Below are positions 8,397-15,626 of a DNA stretch of 35,750 nt, piece after piece. A model generated the notes under the pieces. That model saw only the letters and a program-made list of their open reading frames with translations. It was not told the origin of the DNA and did no database searches. The DNA lies in assembly GCA_002342505.1 (NCBI GenBank), contig DDQB01000060.1, forward strand, positions 11,157 through 46,906. Direction: 5' to 3'. Numbering within the stretch: the first letter of the stretch is position 1; every line of letters starts with the position of its first letter. This DNA is from Acidaminococcaceae bacterium UBA2453. GTDB taxonomy: Bacteria > Bacillota > Negativicutes > Acidaminococcales > Acidaminococcaceae. A program made the position numbers and the translations under genes.

Positions 8397-9392
8397 ATGA
8401 AAATCATAATTAAATGCGTCTGCCTCGTTTTGGCGTTACTCTGTCTGGCCGGCTGCAACGGACAGAAGTCAAATTCCGCGGGTGCAGGGATAGTCCGGAT
8501 TTGCAGCAGCATGAACCGAAATCTTTCCGATGCGCTGGTCAATGACTTTGCCAATAAAACCGGAATTGTAGTAGAATTTGATCCGCTGGTGGCGACATCG
8601 CTGCAACAGCGGCTGGAACTGTTGGGCAACAGCAAAGTGGATGTATGGATGGGCGGAGCTGCTGAAGAATATTATATGGCGGCAGAACGTAATATGCTTG
8701 TTCCGTATCTGCCAAAAGGGGCTTCCAATATTCCGCCGCAGTACATGGACCGGGACGGAAGATGGGTTCCTTTAACCATTGATTACATGGCGCTGTTAAG
8801 CAATAAAAATAATATGCGTAAGCTTGGCATTGAGCCGCCGTCCACATGGAACGAACTGTTACAGCCTGTGCTGCATAATGAAATTGTCATGGCAGAACCG
8901 GAAACCAGTGGATCGCCTTACGGGATGATCACTTCCTTATGGCAGTTGCGCGGGCAGGATGAGGCGCTGAAATTTGCAGGAGGATTGCGCACACAGCAGA
9001 TACTGTATCTTCCGACTGAGGCAAAAGCCGGATATGAAGTGTATCTGGGCAGAAAATCTGTGGCGGTACTTTCTTTGCATCATGCCCTGGCGCTGGAAAA
9101 GGAGCATCGTTTTTTATATGCGTCGCCGTTTCGGGATGGAAACAAAAATATGATTACGGCAGCTGCGATTTTAAAAAACGGCGAAAACAGGAAACCGGCA
9201 GAACGGTTTATGGAGTATCTGTTTTCCAAAGAAGCATTGCAGATTATGCGTGAGTACCGGATGGATCCGCTGGCTGATGCGCCGGACGGCAAAAGAAAAA
9301 GTTCAGTGATCGGTCCGATACCAAATGACGACCTGGGATGGATGGCCGGAAAAAAACAAGAATTGATTAAACAATGGCTGAACGCGAAGTAA
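8397..9392 (+). CDS. Third ABC substrate-binding lipoprotein, divergent
   Basis: A 331-residue binding protein with a compact lipoprotein signal (MKIIIKCVCLVLALLCLAGC) and a mature part beginning IVRICSSMNRNLSDALVNDFANKTGI. The layout is the iron-type family-1 fold: KVDVWMGGAAEEYY for the first lobe, VPLTIDYMALLSNK for the hinge, PETSGSPYGM for ligand contact. It is far from the two upstream paralogues in sequence. Of the clustered start codons I chose ATG 8397, with GAGGA 7 bases upstream; 8370 and 8394 are alternatives. It has its own promoter after the importer terminator and no permease of its own nearby. It may be an alternative ligand receptor for the upstream importer or a sensor-type orphan; the ligand is unknown. 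Confidence 0.78.
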   Translation: MKIIIKCVCLVLALLCLAGCNGQKSNSAGAGIVRICSSMNRNLSDALVNDFANKTGIVVEFDPLVATSLQQRLELLGNSKVDVWMGGAAEEYYMAAERNMLVPYLPKGASNIPPQYMDRDGRWVPLTIDYMALLSNKNNMRKLGIEPPSTWNELLQPVLHNEIVMAEPETSGSPYGMITSLWQLRGQDEALKFAGGLRTQQILYLPTEAKAGYEVYLGRKSVAVLSLHHALALEKEHRFLYASPFRDGNKNMITAAAILKNGENRKPAERFMEYLFSKEALQIMREYRMDPLADAPDGKRKSSVIGPIPNDDLGWMAGKKQELIKQWLNAK

Positions 9393-9410
9393 GATGATAA
9401 CCGGGCGCAA

Positions 9411-9433
9411 AATTAATCAGCGCTTTCTTAAAT
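9411..9433 (+). repeat. Dispersed intergenic repeat, copy 1 (diverged)
   Basis: AATTAATCAGCGCTTTCTTAAA matches the core of the copies near 30405 and 35692 with about two differences. It sits between the third binding-protein gene and the HAD gene. Confidence 0.5.
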
Positions 9434-9473
9434 CATAAAATAAATTGCAGTTCTTTATGGAAAGGATTTCAGA

Positions 9474-10283
9474 ATGAAAGAAAATAATTTACTGCGCTTA
9501 AAAAATATAAAATGTTTTTTGTTTGATATGGATGGAACAATTAATCTGGGAATGGAACTGATACCCGGCATGGAGGGGTTCTTTGATAAACTGAAAGAAG
9601 CCGGACGGAAATACTATCTGGTAACGAACAATTCTTCAAAAGATCATGGGCATTACGTCAGAAAAATGAGCGCTATGGGGGTGCCGGTCACAGAGAACGA
9701 AGTGTTGATTTCTTCGGATGCATTGGTAGCCACACTCAAGCATACTAAGCCGCAAGCACGGCTGTTTGTTCTTGGGACTCCCGAATTAAAAACGGTCATA
9801 AAGCGAGGGGGATTTACACTGACATCCCGTTTGGAAGAAGAAACTGATTTTGTTGTGGTTGGGTTTGACCAGACACTGACTTATGAGACGCTGACAATTG
9901 CCTGCCGCTTGATTGACAGGGGCGTTCCTTATATCGCGACCCATCCGGATGTGCGCTGCCCGATTGAGGGCGGTGAATATATTCCGGACACAGGGGCTTT
10001 CCTTTCCTGTATCAAAACAGCTACAGGAAAAGAGCCGGAATATATTACAGGAAAACCGTACCGTTATATGGTAGATGCAGTCATGGATCGGACCGGTCTG
10101 AAAAAAGAAGAGATTGCCATGGTTGGCGACCGGCTGATGACGGATATACGGTTTGGTACAGATAACGGGATCCTTTCCGTTTTGGTTTTAACCGGGGAAG
10201 CGACCTTGGAGGATGTTGAAAAGGGAACTGTGAAACCGGATATTATCCTGCCTCATGCCAGGGAAATACTAAAGTATTTATAA
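9474..10283 (+). CDS. HAD-superfamily IIA hydrolase (NagD/AraL-like sugar phosphatase)
   Basis: A 269-residue cytosolic phosphatase. HAD motif I is FLFDMDGTINLG with nucleophile D18 and acid D20; motif II is VTNNSS; the motif III lysine is in ITGKPYRYM; motif IV is MVGDRLMTDIRFG. The long cap between motifs II and III is of the C2a type, as in NagD, AraL and phosphoglycolate/4-nitrophenyl phosphatases. Family members dephosphorylate small phospho-sugars or nucleotides; the exact substrate cannot be read from sequence. GGAAAGGA precedes the ATG. It is convergent with the mupG gene and shares a terminator region with it. A link to amino-sugar phosphate disposal from the neighbouring operon is possible but speculative. 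Confidence 0.85.
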   Translation: MKENNLLRLKNIKCFLFDMDGTINLGMELIPGMEGFFDKLKEAGRKYYLVTNNSSKDHGHYVRKMSAMGVPVTENEVLISSDALVATLKHTKPQARLFVLGTPELKTVIKRGGFTLTSRLEEETDFVVVGFDQTLTYETLTIACRLIDRGVPYIATHPDVRCPIEGGEYIPDTGAFLSCIKTATGKEPEYITGKPYRYMVDAVMDRTGLKKEEIAMVGDRLMTDIRFGTDNGILSVLVLTGEATLEDVEKGTVKPDIILPHAREILKYL

Positions 10284-10344
10284 ACGAAAGGATGTGATCC
10301 CGTTACAGAATCACATCCTTTAATTTTTTATTGCTTTCGTTTAT
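10280..10344. terminator. Bidirectional terminator between the HAD gene and mupG, with two competing stems
   Basis: A perfect 12-bp stem (10287-10298 with 10310-10321) is followed by AATTTTTT, a good plus-strand terminator. A second pairing, 10280-10290 with 10334-10344 (11 bases), overlaps the first left arm, so the two structures partly exclude each other. The site lies between convergent genes. Confidence 0.8.
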
Positions 10345-10384
10345 GCCAATTTCCTTTTGGATCTTAAAATTGTAATCATGTTTA

Positions 10385-11596
10385 TTACATTAAAAAACGA
10401 AATGGAATTTCAGCCGTAATTAACGACAGTAAAGGCATGTCTTCCTTCCGCACCTGGGCAATAACATTGCTGCGGGGATCAAAGGGCTGCGGCGCCATCA
10501 GGATTTGCAATTCCCCTTTATAACGGCCATAATTGTCATTATCAAGCAGGATGGTTCCCGTGGGAAGAAGGGACGATCTTTTTCCGTTTGCCAGCAGTTG
10601 CGGACCGGCAAATACGGCTGCATATTCTTTTGGCATCTCAACTATCAGTTTATTTTCATTTCGTTCCGGAAGGATTGCAAGATCCTTGGCAATTGCTCTG
10701 CTTTCATTGGCGCGGATTACATCTGCGGCAGGGTCGGGGCGGTTGGTAAAAGTTCCGCTTAACAAAGGTTTTACATAAGGGGCGGAAGAGAGTACATGTA
10801 TATGCAGGGGCAACGGTTTATCCGGCTGCCATTCTTTTTTGGGGGGCAAGGCTTTTCGTGAATAACGGGCGTCTGCTTTTGCCAGTGTTGACGGATCAGC
10901 CAGTGCCTCCAGTTCTTTAAGGGACGGATTGCTGTCTCCGATGATCAGGCTGTCGCAGCCGATGGCAGTCAGAATAGGCGCTGCGTCGCAAGGCGCCGTA
11001 TTGCGCAAACTTTCCATAGAAGGGAGGCCTGCATAAAGCGGTCCCCGTTTGCCTGTCTGGCTGGCGGCAAAAACGCCTGCGCTGATTTCGTGACGGTGCA
11101 GTAAGGCATTTTGCCGCTGGATCGTTTCAGAACTGAGTCCTGTATGGGGGCGGGGATAAAAATTGTGCTGGCCATCTATGCGGGAAAAATCGGCATTTGC
11201 TTTAAGTAACGCATGGAGCTGGACAGACCTGGCCGTCGAGGCGTTTAACTGGATGTTCATTTCACGGCTGAAGGCGGCTGCAGTCTCCGGGGGCAGGCCG
11301 AAATCTAACCGTGCGGTGGTGATATGCATTTTTTTCAGACTATCCGGCGTAAGTTCGGGAATATCCAACACTTTCAGAGTGAGAGGGGAAATGTCTGCAA
11401 TTACTTCCATGCCAAGCTGCTCTGCAAACGAAAAAAGATAAATCGCATCGTTCCGTAACGTGGCAGCATTGCTTTCAGGCAGGTGGAGGGACGTAAAGAC
11501 CCGTTTATAACCTAATGCTGCAGCGTTTTTCAGAAATTGCAACGTCTGTTCCCTGTCTGCATCCAGTCCCGGATATATTGAAATTCCTAATTTCAC
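10385..11596 (-). CDS. mupG: MupG-family 6-phospho-N-acetylmuramidase (DUF871, GH170)
   Basis: A 403-residue cytosolic protein of the DUF871/MupG family. An N-terminal TIM barrel (LGISIYPGLDADREQTLQFL, VIADISP, ITTARLDFG, IQLNASTA, NFYPRPHTGLS, CDSLIIGDSNPS) fills about residues 1-245. A smaller C-terminal cyclophilin-like domain (KLIVEMPKEY, LLDNDNYGRYKGELQI) follows. MupG of S. aureus cleaves MurNAc-6-phosphate-GlcNAc, made by MurP-mediated uptake, into MurNAc-6P and GlcNAc. The setting supports this: upstream on the same strand are a MurP-like EIIBC and murQ. The start is GTG 11596 after AGGAGGT. The 70-base gap to the EIIBC gene contains a parS-like site. It is the last gene of the operon and runs into the shared terminator. 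Confidence 0.88.
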   Translation of the reverse strand: MKLGISIYPGLDADREQTLQFLKNAAALGYKRVFTSLHLPESNAATLRNDAIYLFSFAEQLGMEVIADISPLTLKVLDIPELTPDSLKKMHITTARLDFGLPPETAAAFSREMNIQLNASTARSVQLHALLKANADFSRIDGQHNFYPRPHTGLSSETIQRQNALLHRHEISAGVFAASQTGKRGPLYAGLPSMESLRNTAPCDAAPILTAIGCDSLIIGDSNPSLKELEALADPSTLAKADARYSRKALPPKKEWQPDKPLPLHIHVLSSAPYVKPLLSGTFTNRPDPAADVIRANESRAIAKDLAILPERNENKLIVEMPKEYAAVFAGPQLLANGKRSSLLPTGTILLDNDNYGRYKGELQILMAPQPFDPRSNVIAQVRKEDMPLLSLITAEIPFRFLM

Positions 11597-11616
11597 GTTT
11601 TTACCTCCTGTAAAAA

Positions 11617-11632
11617 TGTTTCACGTGAAACT
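11617..11632. other. parS: parS-like ParB/Spo0J binding site 1
   Basis: TGTTTCACGTGAAACT matches the 16-base parS consensus TGTTTCACGTGAAACA at 15 of 16 positions, including the full 14-base palindromic core. It lies in the gap between the EIIBC gene and mupG. Read on the minus strand it is identical to site 2 at 22675. Confidence 0.88.
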
Positions 11633-11666
11633 TACATGCTTTTTAAATTCATTAAAGCTGTAAAAC

Positions 11667-13097
11667 TCATGCGGGTATTTCCTCTTCCGGCGGATCGTCA
11701 AAGCCGATGAGCCAGGTTGCGGTAAACCCGGCTGCATAAGCGATGAAAACACCGCCTAAATACAGCAAGACGTGATTTGTGGCGGGGGCCAGCGGCAGGC
11801 CGGAAATGCCCAACGCATAGGAGCCAATTCCATGCCATGCCTGCCACGCGCCGCCGAACGCGCCGCCGATACAGGCGCCGAGGAACGGTTTCCCCAGCGG
11901 CAGGGTGACTCCGTAGATCAACGGTTCTCCGATGCCCATGATACCGACCGGCAGGGAACTCAGCACCGTTTTCTTTAATTCTCTGTTTTTTGTTTTCAGA
12001 TACACGGCAAAAGACGCTCCGACCTGTCCGCATCCGGCCATGGCCGCAATGGGGAGCAGGATGGTCATTCCCATGGATGCAAGCATATCTGCATGAATCG
12101 GCGTCAGGCCGTGATGTATGCCGGCCATGACTACGGGCAGGAAAATGCCGCCGATGATAAAACCGGTAACGGCGCCGCCGGACTGGATGGAATGAACGGT
12201 ATAGTAACCCAGAAAATCAGAAAGTAAACCGCCCAACGGCTGAAAAATAAAAATGCTGGTAAGGGATACAATGACGATTGTGATCAGCGGGGTCAGAAAC
12301 AGACTGAAAGAATCCGGAATGCGTTTACGCAGACGCGTTTCAATCAACGCGGTTACGGCGCCTGCCAGTAAGGAAGCGAAAATGCCGCCGCGGCCGGGGA
12401 CGAGCTGCGTACCGAATAATGATATGTCTGCCAGTCCGGGCGATGTCAGCAATGCAGCCATTGCTCCGCCCAGTGCAGGCGTTCCGCCGAACTCCCGGCA
12501 GGCATACAGGCCGATAAAAGCGTTTAGGACGGTAAAGATGGAACCGCCTGCCAGTTTCAGATATTGAAATATAGAACTGCCGCTCAGTTCCGGGCTGATC
12601 TTCAGTAACAGGCTGAGCACCCCTGTAAGCAGTCCGCAGCCGATAAAAGCGGGGATCAGCGGGATAAAAATATGCCCGACGCGTTGCAGCAGCCGTTTGA
12701 ACGCAGACTGGCTGTTGCGTTTTTTGATTGTATCATGCAGTTCTTTTCCGTCTCCGAATTTTAACTGCTTTTGCGGAACATTGCCGGTGGTATCGGAAGC
12801 GGGCTCTGCGGCAGAAGGGGAATTTTCGGATGCGATATTTCCCCTGTTTTCTTTTTTCTGAAGCAGGGATTTACATTCTTTTGCAACATTTTCTGCTTTC
12901 CCGGGTCCCAGGACGATTTGAAGCTCGTCTCCATTTATGATTATGCCTTTGACCCCAGGAATTTTTTTCAGCTTATCTTTGCAATCACTGTCCGATGAAA
13001 CGCGCAGTCTGAGCCGTGTCATACAGTTATAAGCTTCGGTTATATTTTCCGGACCGACAGTGTCCAGAATTTTTTTTGCCAATTGTCTGTTATCCAT
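11667..13097 (-). CDS. murP: PTS system EIIBC component, MurNAc/MurNAc-GlcNAc type (MurP-like)
   Basis: A 476-residue membrane permease. Residues 1-80 are the EIIB domain with the phosphorylated cysteine C25 (AYNCMTRLRL). A linker rich in Ser, Pro and Glu runs to about 125. The rest is a glucose-family EIIC with about ten membrane segments and the substrate-site region MGIGEPLIYGVTLPLGKPF. There is no EIIA domain, as in MurP, which borrows the glucose EIIA. It imports MurNAc or the MurNAc-GlcNAc disaccharide and phosphorylates it at position 6. The identification rests on fold plus context: murQ ends 9 bases upstream and mupG follows. TTGAGG precedes the ATG. Sequence alone would also allow a sucrose- or trehalose-type EIIBC. 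Confidence 0.85.
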   Translation of the reverse strand: MDNRQLAKKILDTVGPENITEAYNCMTRLRLRVSSDSDCKDKLKKIPGVKGIIINGDELQIVLGPGKAENVAKECKSLLQKKENRGNIASENSPSAAEPASDTTGNVPQKQLKFGDGKELHDTIKKRNSQSAFKRLLQRVGHIFIPLIPAFIGCGLLTGVLSLLLKISPELSGSSIFQYLKLAGGSIFTVLNAFIGLYACREFGGTPALGGAMAALLTSPGLADISLFGTQLVPGRGGIFASLLAGAVTALIETRLRKRIPDSFSLFLTPLITIVIVSLTSIFIFQPLGGLLSDFLGYYTVHSIQSGGAVTGFIIGGIFLPVVMAGIHHGLTPIHADMLASMGMTILLPIAAMAGCGQVGASFAVYLKTKNRELKKTVLSSLPVGIMGIGEPLIYGVTLPLGKPFLGACIGGAFGGAWQAWHGIGSYALGISGLPLAPATNHVLLYLGGVFIAYAAGFTATWLIGFDDPPEEEIPA

Positions 13098-13106
13098 TTA
13101 TAAACC

Positions 13107-14000
13107 TCAACGCAATGCATGTTTCAGATTTCCATGATTCTCTTTCAGTTTTTGTACAGCCGTCTCATAATCCATTCCGGACAGATGCATCAGGATGGCG
13201 GGCTTTACTTCTCCGTGGGACTGGGATAGCAACGCTTCTGCTGTTTCTGCGTCGCATCCGGACGCTTCCATTAAAATCCGCCGGGCTCTGGCTTCCAATT
13301 TTTGATTGGTGCATTGCAGGTCGACCATTAAGTTTCCATATACTTTCCCCATCAGAATCATACTGCCGGTGGACAGCATATTTAAAATCAATTTCTGTGC
13401 TGTGCCTGCTTTCATGCGGGTAGAACCGGTAATTACTTCGGGGCCTGTAACTGCTGTCAGTGAAAGATTGGAAAATTTGGCTGTTTCCGGATTTTCGGTA
13501 CAAGTTACCGCAATAGTATAAGCACCCAGAGACTGTGCATACTGCAGGGCGCCAATGACGTAAGGAGTGCGTCCGGATGCAGATAATCCAACTACCACAT
13601 CCAGATTGGTCAGCGTTTTATCCTGCAGGTCGGCGGCTCCTGAGGAAGCGGAATCTTCTGCGCCTTCCTGCGCCCGGAAAATGGCAGGCGTGCCGCCGGC
13701 GATGATCCCCTGTATGAGATTCGGATCGGTATTATACGTTGGCGGGCATTCCGCCGCATCCAAAATTCCCAGTCTGCCGGATGTGCCGGAACCGATATAA
13801 AACAGTCGGCCTCCATGAGAAAGATGCCCGGCGATGACTGTAATGGCCCGTGCAATTTCGGGAAGGATCTTCTTCACCGCTTTGGGAACCGTCTGGTCTT
13901 CTGCGTTGATCAGTTTTGTGATTTCCAGCGCAGATGCTTCGTCAATTGCCGATGTGCCGGGATTTTGCTGTTCTGTTGTTAATTTTGTCAGGTCAATCAT
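13107..14000 (-). CDS. murQ: N-acetylmuramic acid 6-phosphate etherase MurQ
   Basis: A 297-residue SIS-domain enzyme of normal family length. It removes the lactyl ether from MurNAc-6P, giving GlcNAc-6P and D-lactate. The signature is LTTEQQNPGTSAID at the start, FYIGSGTSGRLGILDAAECPPTYN for the sugar-phosphate loop, and a UBA-like helical tail after residue 240 (GCDAETAEALL, HLSGMDYETAVQKL). I chose ATG 14000 (MIDLTKL), with AAAGGAAA about 10 bases upstream; an in-frame start at 14045 lies over the promoter and is unlikely. It is the first gene of murQ-murP-mupG. No RpiR-type regulator (MurR) is next to it. Confidence 0.95.
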   Translation of the reverse strand: MIDLTKLTTEQQNPGTSAIDEASALEITKLINAEDQTVPKAVKKILPEIARAITVIAGHLSHGGRLFYIGSGTSGRLGILDAAECPPTYNTDPNLIQGIIAGGTPAIFRAQEGAEDSASSGAADLQDKTLTNLDVVVGLSASGRTPYVIGALQYAQSLGAYTIAVTCTENPETAKFSNLSLTAVTGPEVITGSTRMKAGTAQKLILNMLSTGSMILMGKVYGNLMVDLQCTNQKLEARARRILMEASGCDAETAEALLSQSHGEVKPAILMHLSGMDYETAVQKLKENHGNLKHALR

Positions 14001-14033
14001 AATAATCTGTTTCCTTTTGCTTTTTATTTTTTC

Positions 14034-14062
14034 ATTATATATCAATTACGGCGGGGAAGCAA
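14034..14062 (-). promoter_or_regulatory. Sigma-A promoter of the murQ operon
   Basis: On the minus strand, TTGCTT (14062-14057), a 17-base spacer and TATAAT (14039-14034), about 35 bases before the murQ ATG. The hexamers and spacing are the same as in the cbiK promoter. Confidence 0.75.
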
Positions 14063-14078
14063 AAATTTAATTTAAACA

Positions 14079-14107
14079 TTGACCGTAAACTCGGTTTATT
14101 GTATGAT
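14079..14107 (+). promoter_or_regulatory. Sigma-A promoter of lysA
   Basis: TTGACC (14079-14084), a 17-base spacer and TATGAT (14102-14107). It is divergent from the murQ promoter, with only 17 bases between the two -35 boxes. Confidence 0.8.
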
Positions 14108-14134
14108 GATTGTACTTTAGGATATTTTGAGGGG

Positions 14135-14157
14135 TTATCGCCTGTTTTAGGCGATAA
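14135..14157 (+). promoter_or_regulatory. Perfect 8-bp inverted repeat in the lysA leader
   Basis: TTATCGCC and GGCGATAA flank a 7-base loop, starting 28 bases after the -10. There is no T-run, so it is a candidate operator or leader hairpin, 28 bases before the start codon. Confidence 0.5.
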
Positions 14158-14185
14158 TGTGTCAGAAAAAGGAGAAATACAAAAC

Positions 14186-15460
14186 ATGAGTGAAAAGGTT
14201 CCGTATATTACAAAAGAAAAAGCAGAACAGATTGCCAAAACATTTCCTACGCCTTTTTATCTGTATGATGAGGCCGGCATCCGGAAAACGGCCCGTCTTG
14301 TCAATCAGGCTTTCGGCTGGAATAAAGGGTTTAAAGAATATTTTGCGGTGAAAGCAACGCCCAATCCGTATATTTTGCAAATTTTAAAAGAAGAAGGCTG
14401 CGGCGCCGACTGCTCTTCCCTGACAGAGCTGCAGCTGAGCCATGCTGTTGGCCTGACCGGGACGGATATTATGTTCAGTTCTAATGAAACGCCGGTGGAA
14501 GATATGCAGCTGGCGAAAAAGATGGGCGTTATCATTAACCTCGACGACCTGACCCACGTGGAATTCCTGGAGCAGGTGGCCGGTATTCCGGAAACGATTT
14601 GCTGCCGTTATAATCCCGGCGGACATTTCGCAATTGCCAACAGCATTATGGATAATCCCGGCGATTCCAAATACGGGATGACACGGGAACAGATGACGGA
14701 AGCTTATAAAAGACTGATGGAAAAGGGCGCAAAGCATTTTGGCATCCATGCGTTTCTGGCTTCCAATACCGTGACGAACGAATATTATCCGGAGCTGGCC
14801 AGGCAGTTGTTTTCCCTTGCAGTGGAATTAAAAGAAGAAACAGGCGCTGATATTACGTTTATCAATTTGTCCGGCGGTGTGGGGGTTCCCTATCATCCGG
14901 AACAGAAAGAGAACGATATCCTTGCTATTGGCGAAGGGGTGCGGAAAGTTTTTGAAGAGGTCCTGGTTCCTGCCGGTATGGGCAATGTGCGGCTGTTTAC
15001 AGAGATGGGCCGTTTCATGCTGGCGCCTTACGGCGCGCTGATAACGCGCGCGATCCATGCAAAACATATTTATAAAGAATATATCGGGGTGGATGCCTGT
15101 GCGGCAAACCTGATGCGTCCTGCCATGTACGGGTCTTATCACCATATTACTGTGCTTGGCAAAGAGAATGCTTCGGCAGATCAGACCTATGATATTGTAG
15201 GCGGCCTGTGTGAAAACAATGATAAATTTGCGATCGACAGGAAGCTGCCGAAAATAGAGAACGGCGATTTGCTGTTCATCCACGATGCAGGCGCTCACGG
15301 ATTTTCCATGGGCTATAATTATAACGGTAAGCTGCGCAGCGCCGAATTACTGTTGCAGGAAGACGGAGGCGTGAAAATGATCCGTCGGGCGGAAGAGCCA
15401 AAAGATTATTTTGCGACCTTTGATTTCAGCGACGATTTTGCGGAACTGAAAACCTATTGA
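14186..15460 (+). CDS. lysA: Diaminopimelate decarboxylase family enzyme
   Basis: A 424-residue fold-III PLP decarboxylase. K56 in EYFAVKATPNP forms the PLP aldimine, LSGGVGVPYHP is the glycine loop for phosphate binding, and EMGRFMLAPYGA replaces the usual EPGR motif. GGLCENNDKFA supplies the catalytic cysteine and acid, and YNYNGKLRSAELL closes the active site. LysA converts meso-diaminopimelate to lysine, the last lysine step, at the branch with wall synthesis. The EMGR variant and short first domain leave some room for a related carboxynorspermidine or D-ornithine-type decarboxylase, but LysA is favoured. I chose ATG 14186 after AAAAAGGAG; the frame upstream to 14099 covers the promoter and leader. 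It is a single-gene unit ended by a long hairpin. Confidence 0.82.
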   Translation: MSEKVPYITKEKAEQIAKTFPTPFYLYDEAGIRKTARLVNQAFGWNKGFKEYFAVKATPNPYILQILKEEGCGADCSSLTELQLSHAVGLTGTDIMFSSNETPVEDMQLAKKMGVIINLDDLTHVEFLEQVAGIPETICCRYNPGGHFAIANSIMDNPGDSKYGMTREQMTEAYKRLMEKGAKHFGIHAFLASNTVTNEYYPELARQLFSLAVELKEETGADITFINLSGGVGVPYHPEQKENDILAIGEGVRKVFEEVLVPAGMGNVRLFTEMGRFMLAPYGALITRAIHAKHIYKEYIGVDACAANLMRPAMYGSYHHITVLGKENASADQTYDIVGGLCENNDKFAIDRKLPKIENGDLLFIHDAGAHGFSMGYNYNGKLRSAELLLQEDGGVKMIRRAEEPKDYFATFDFSDDFAELKTY

Positions 15461-15486
15461 GCAGATTCCATAAAAATAAAAACAGA

Positions 15487-15601
15487 AGTGCCGCGATAAT
15501 CGCTGCCATTTTTTCGTATTGACTGCATTCTGCAAGCAAGCTTGCGGCTGCAATCTCTGCATTTCGAAAGTGGCGGGTTCGTTTTGGATTATCGCGGCAC
15601 T
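15487..15601. terminator. Long-stem bidirectional terminator between lysA and the ClC gene
   Basis: Arms 15487-15501 and 15587-15601 are perfect 15-base complements (AGTGCCGCGATAATC). T-rich tracts lie on both outer sides (GTTTTATT on plus; TTCTGTTTTTATTTTTA on minus). The 85-base interior holds a GCAAG...CTTGC palindrome found again near 20680. Confidence 0.8.
15532..15545. repeat. GCAAGC..GCTTGC repeat module inside the terminator loop
   Basis: GCAAGCAAGCTTGC followed by GGCTGCAATCTCTGC resembles the module at 20682-20710 (GCAAGCATGGCTTGC then GGTTCTCTGC). It may be an inserted repeat. Confidence 0.4.
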
Positions 15602-15626
15602 GTTTTATTGTTGTGAGGATATAATA

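Noticed and set aside
14555..14560. A further CACGTG within lysA as a third parS
   Set aside because: The flanks (GACC...GAAT) do not match the GTTT/AAAC arms of parS.
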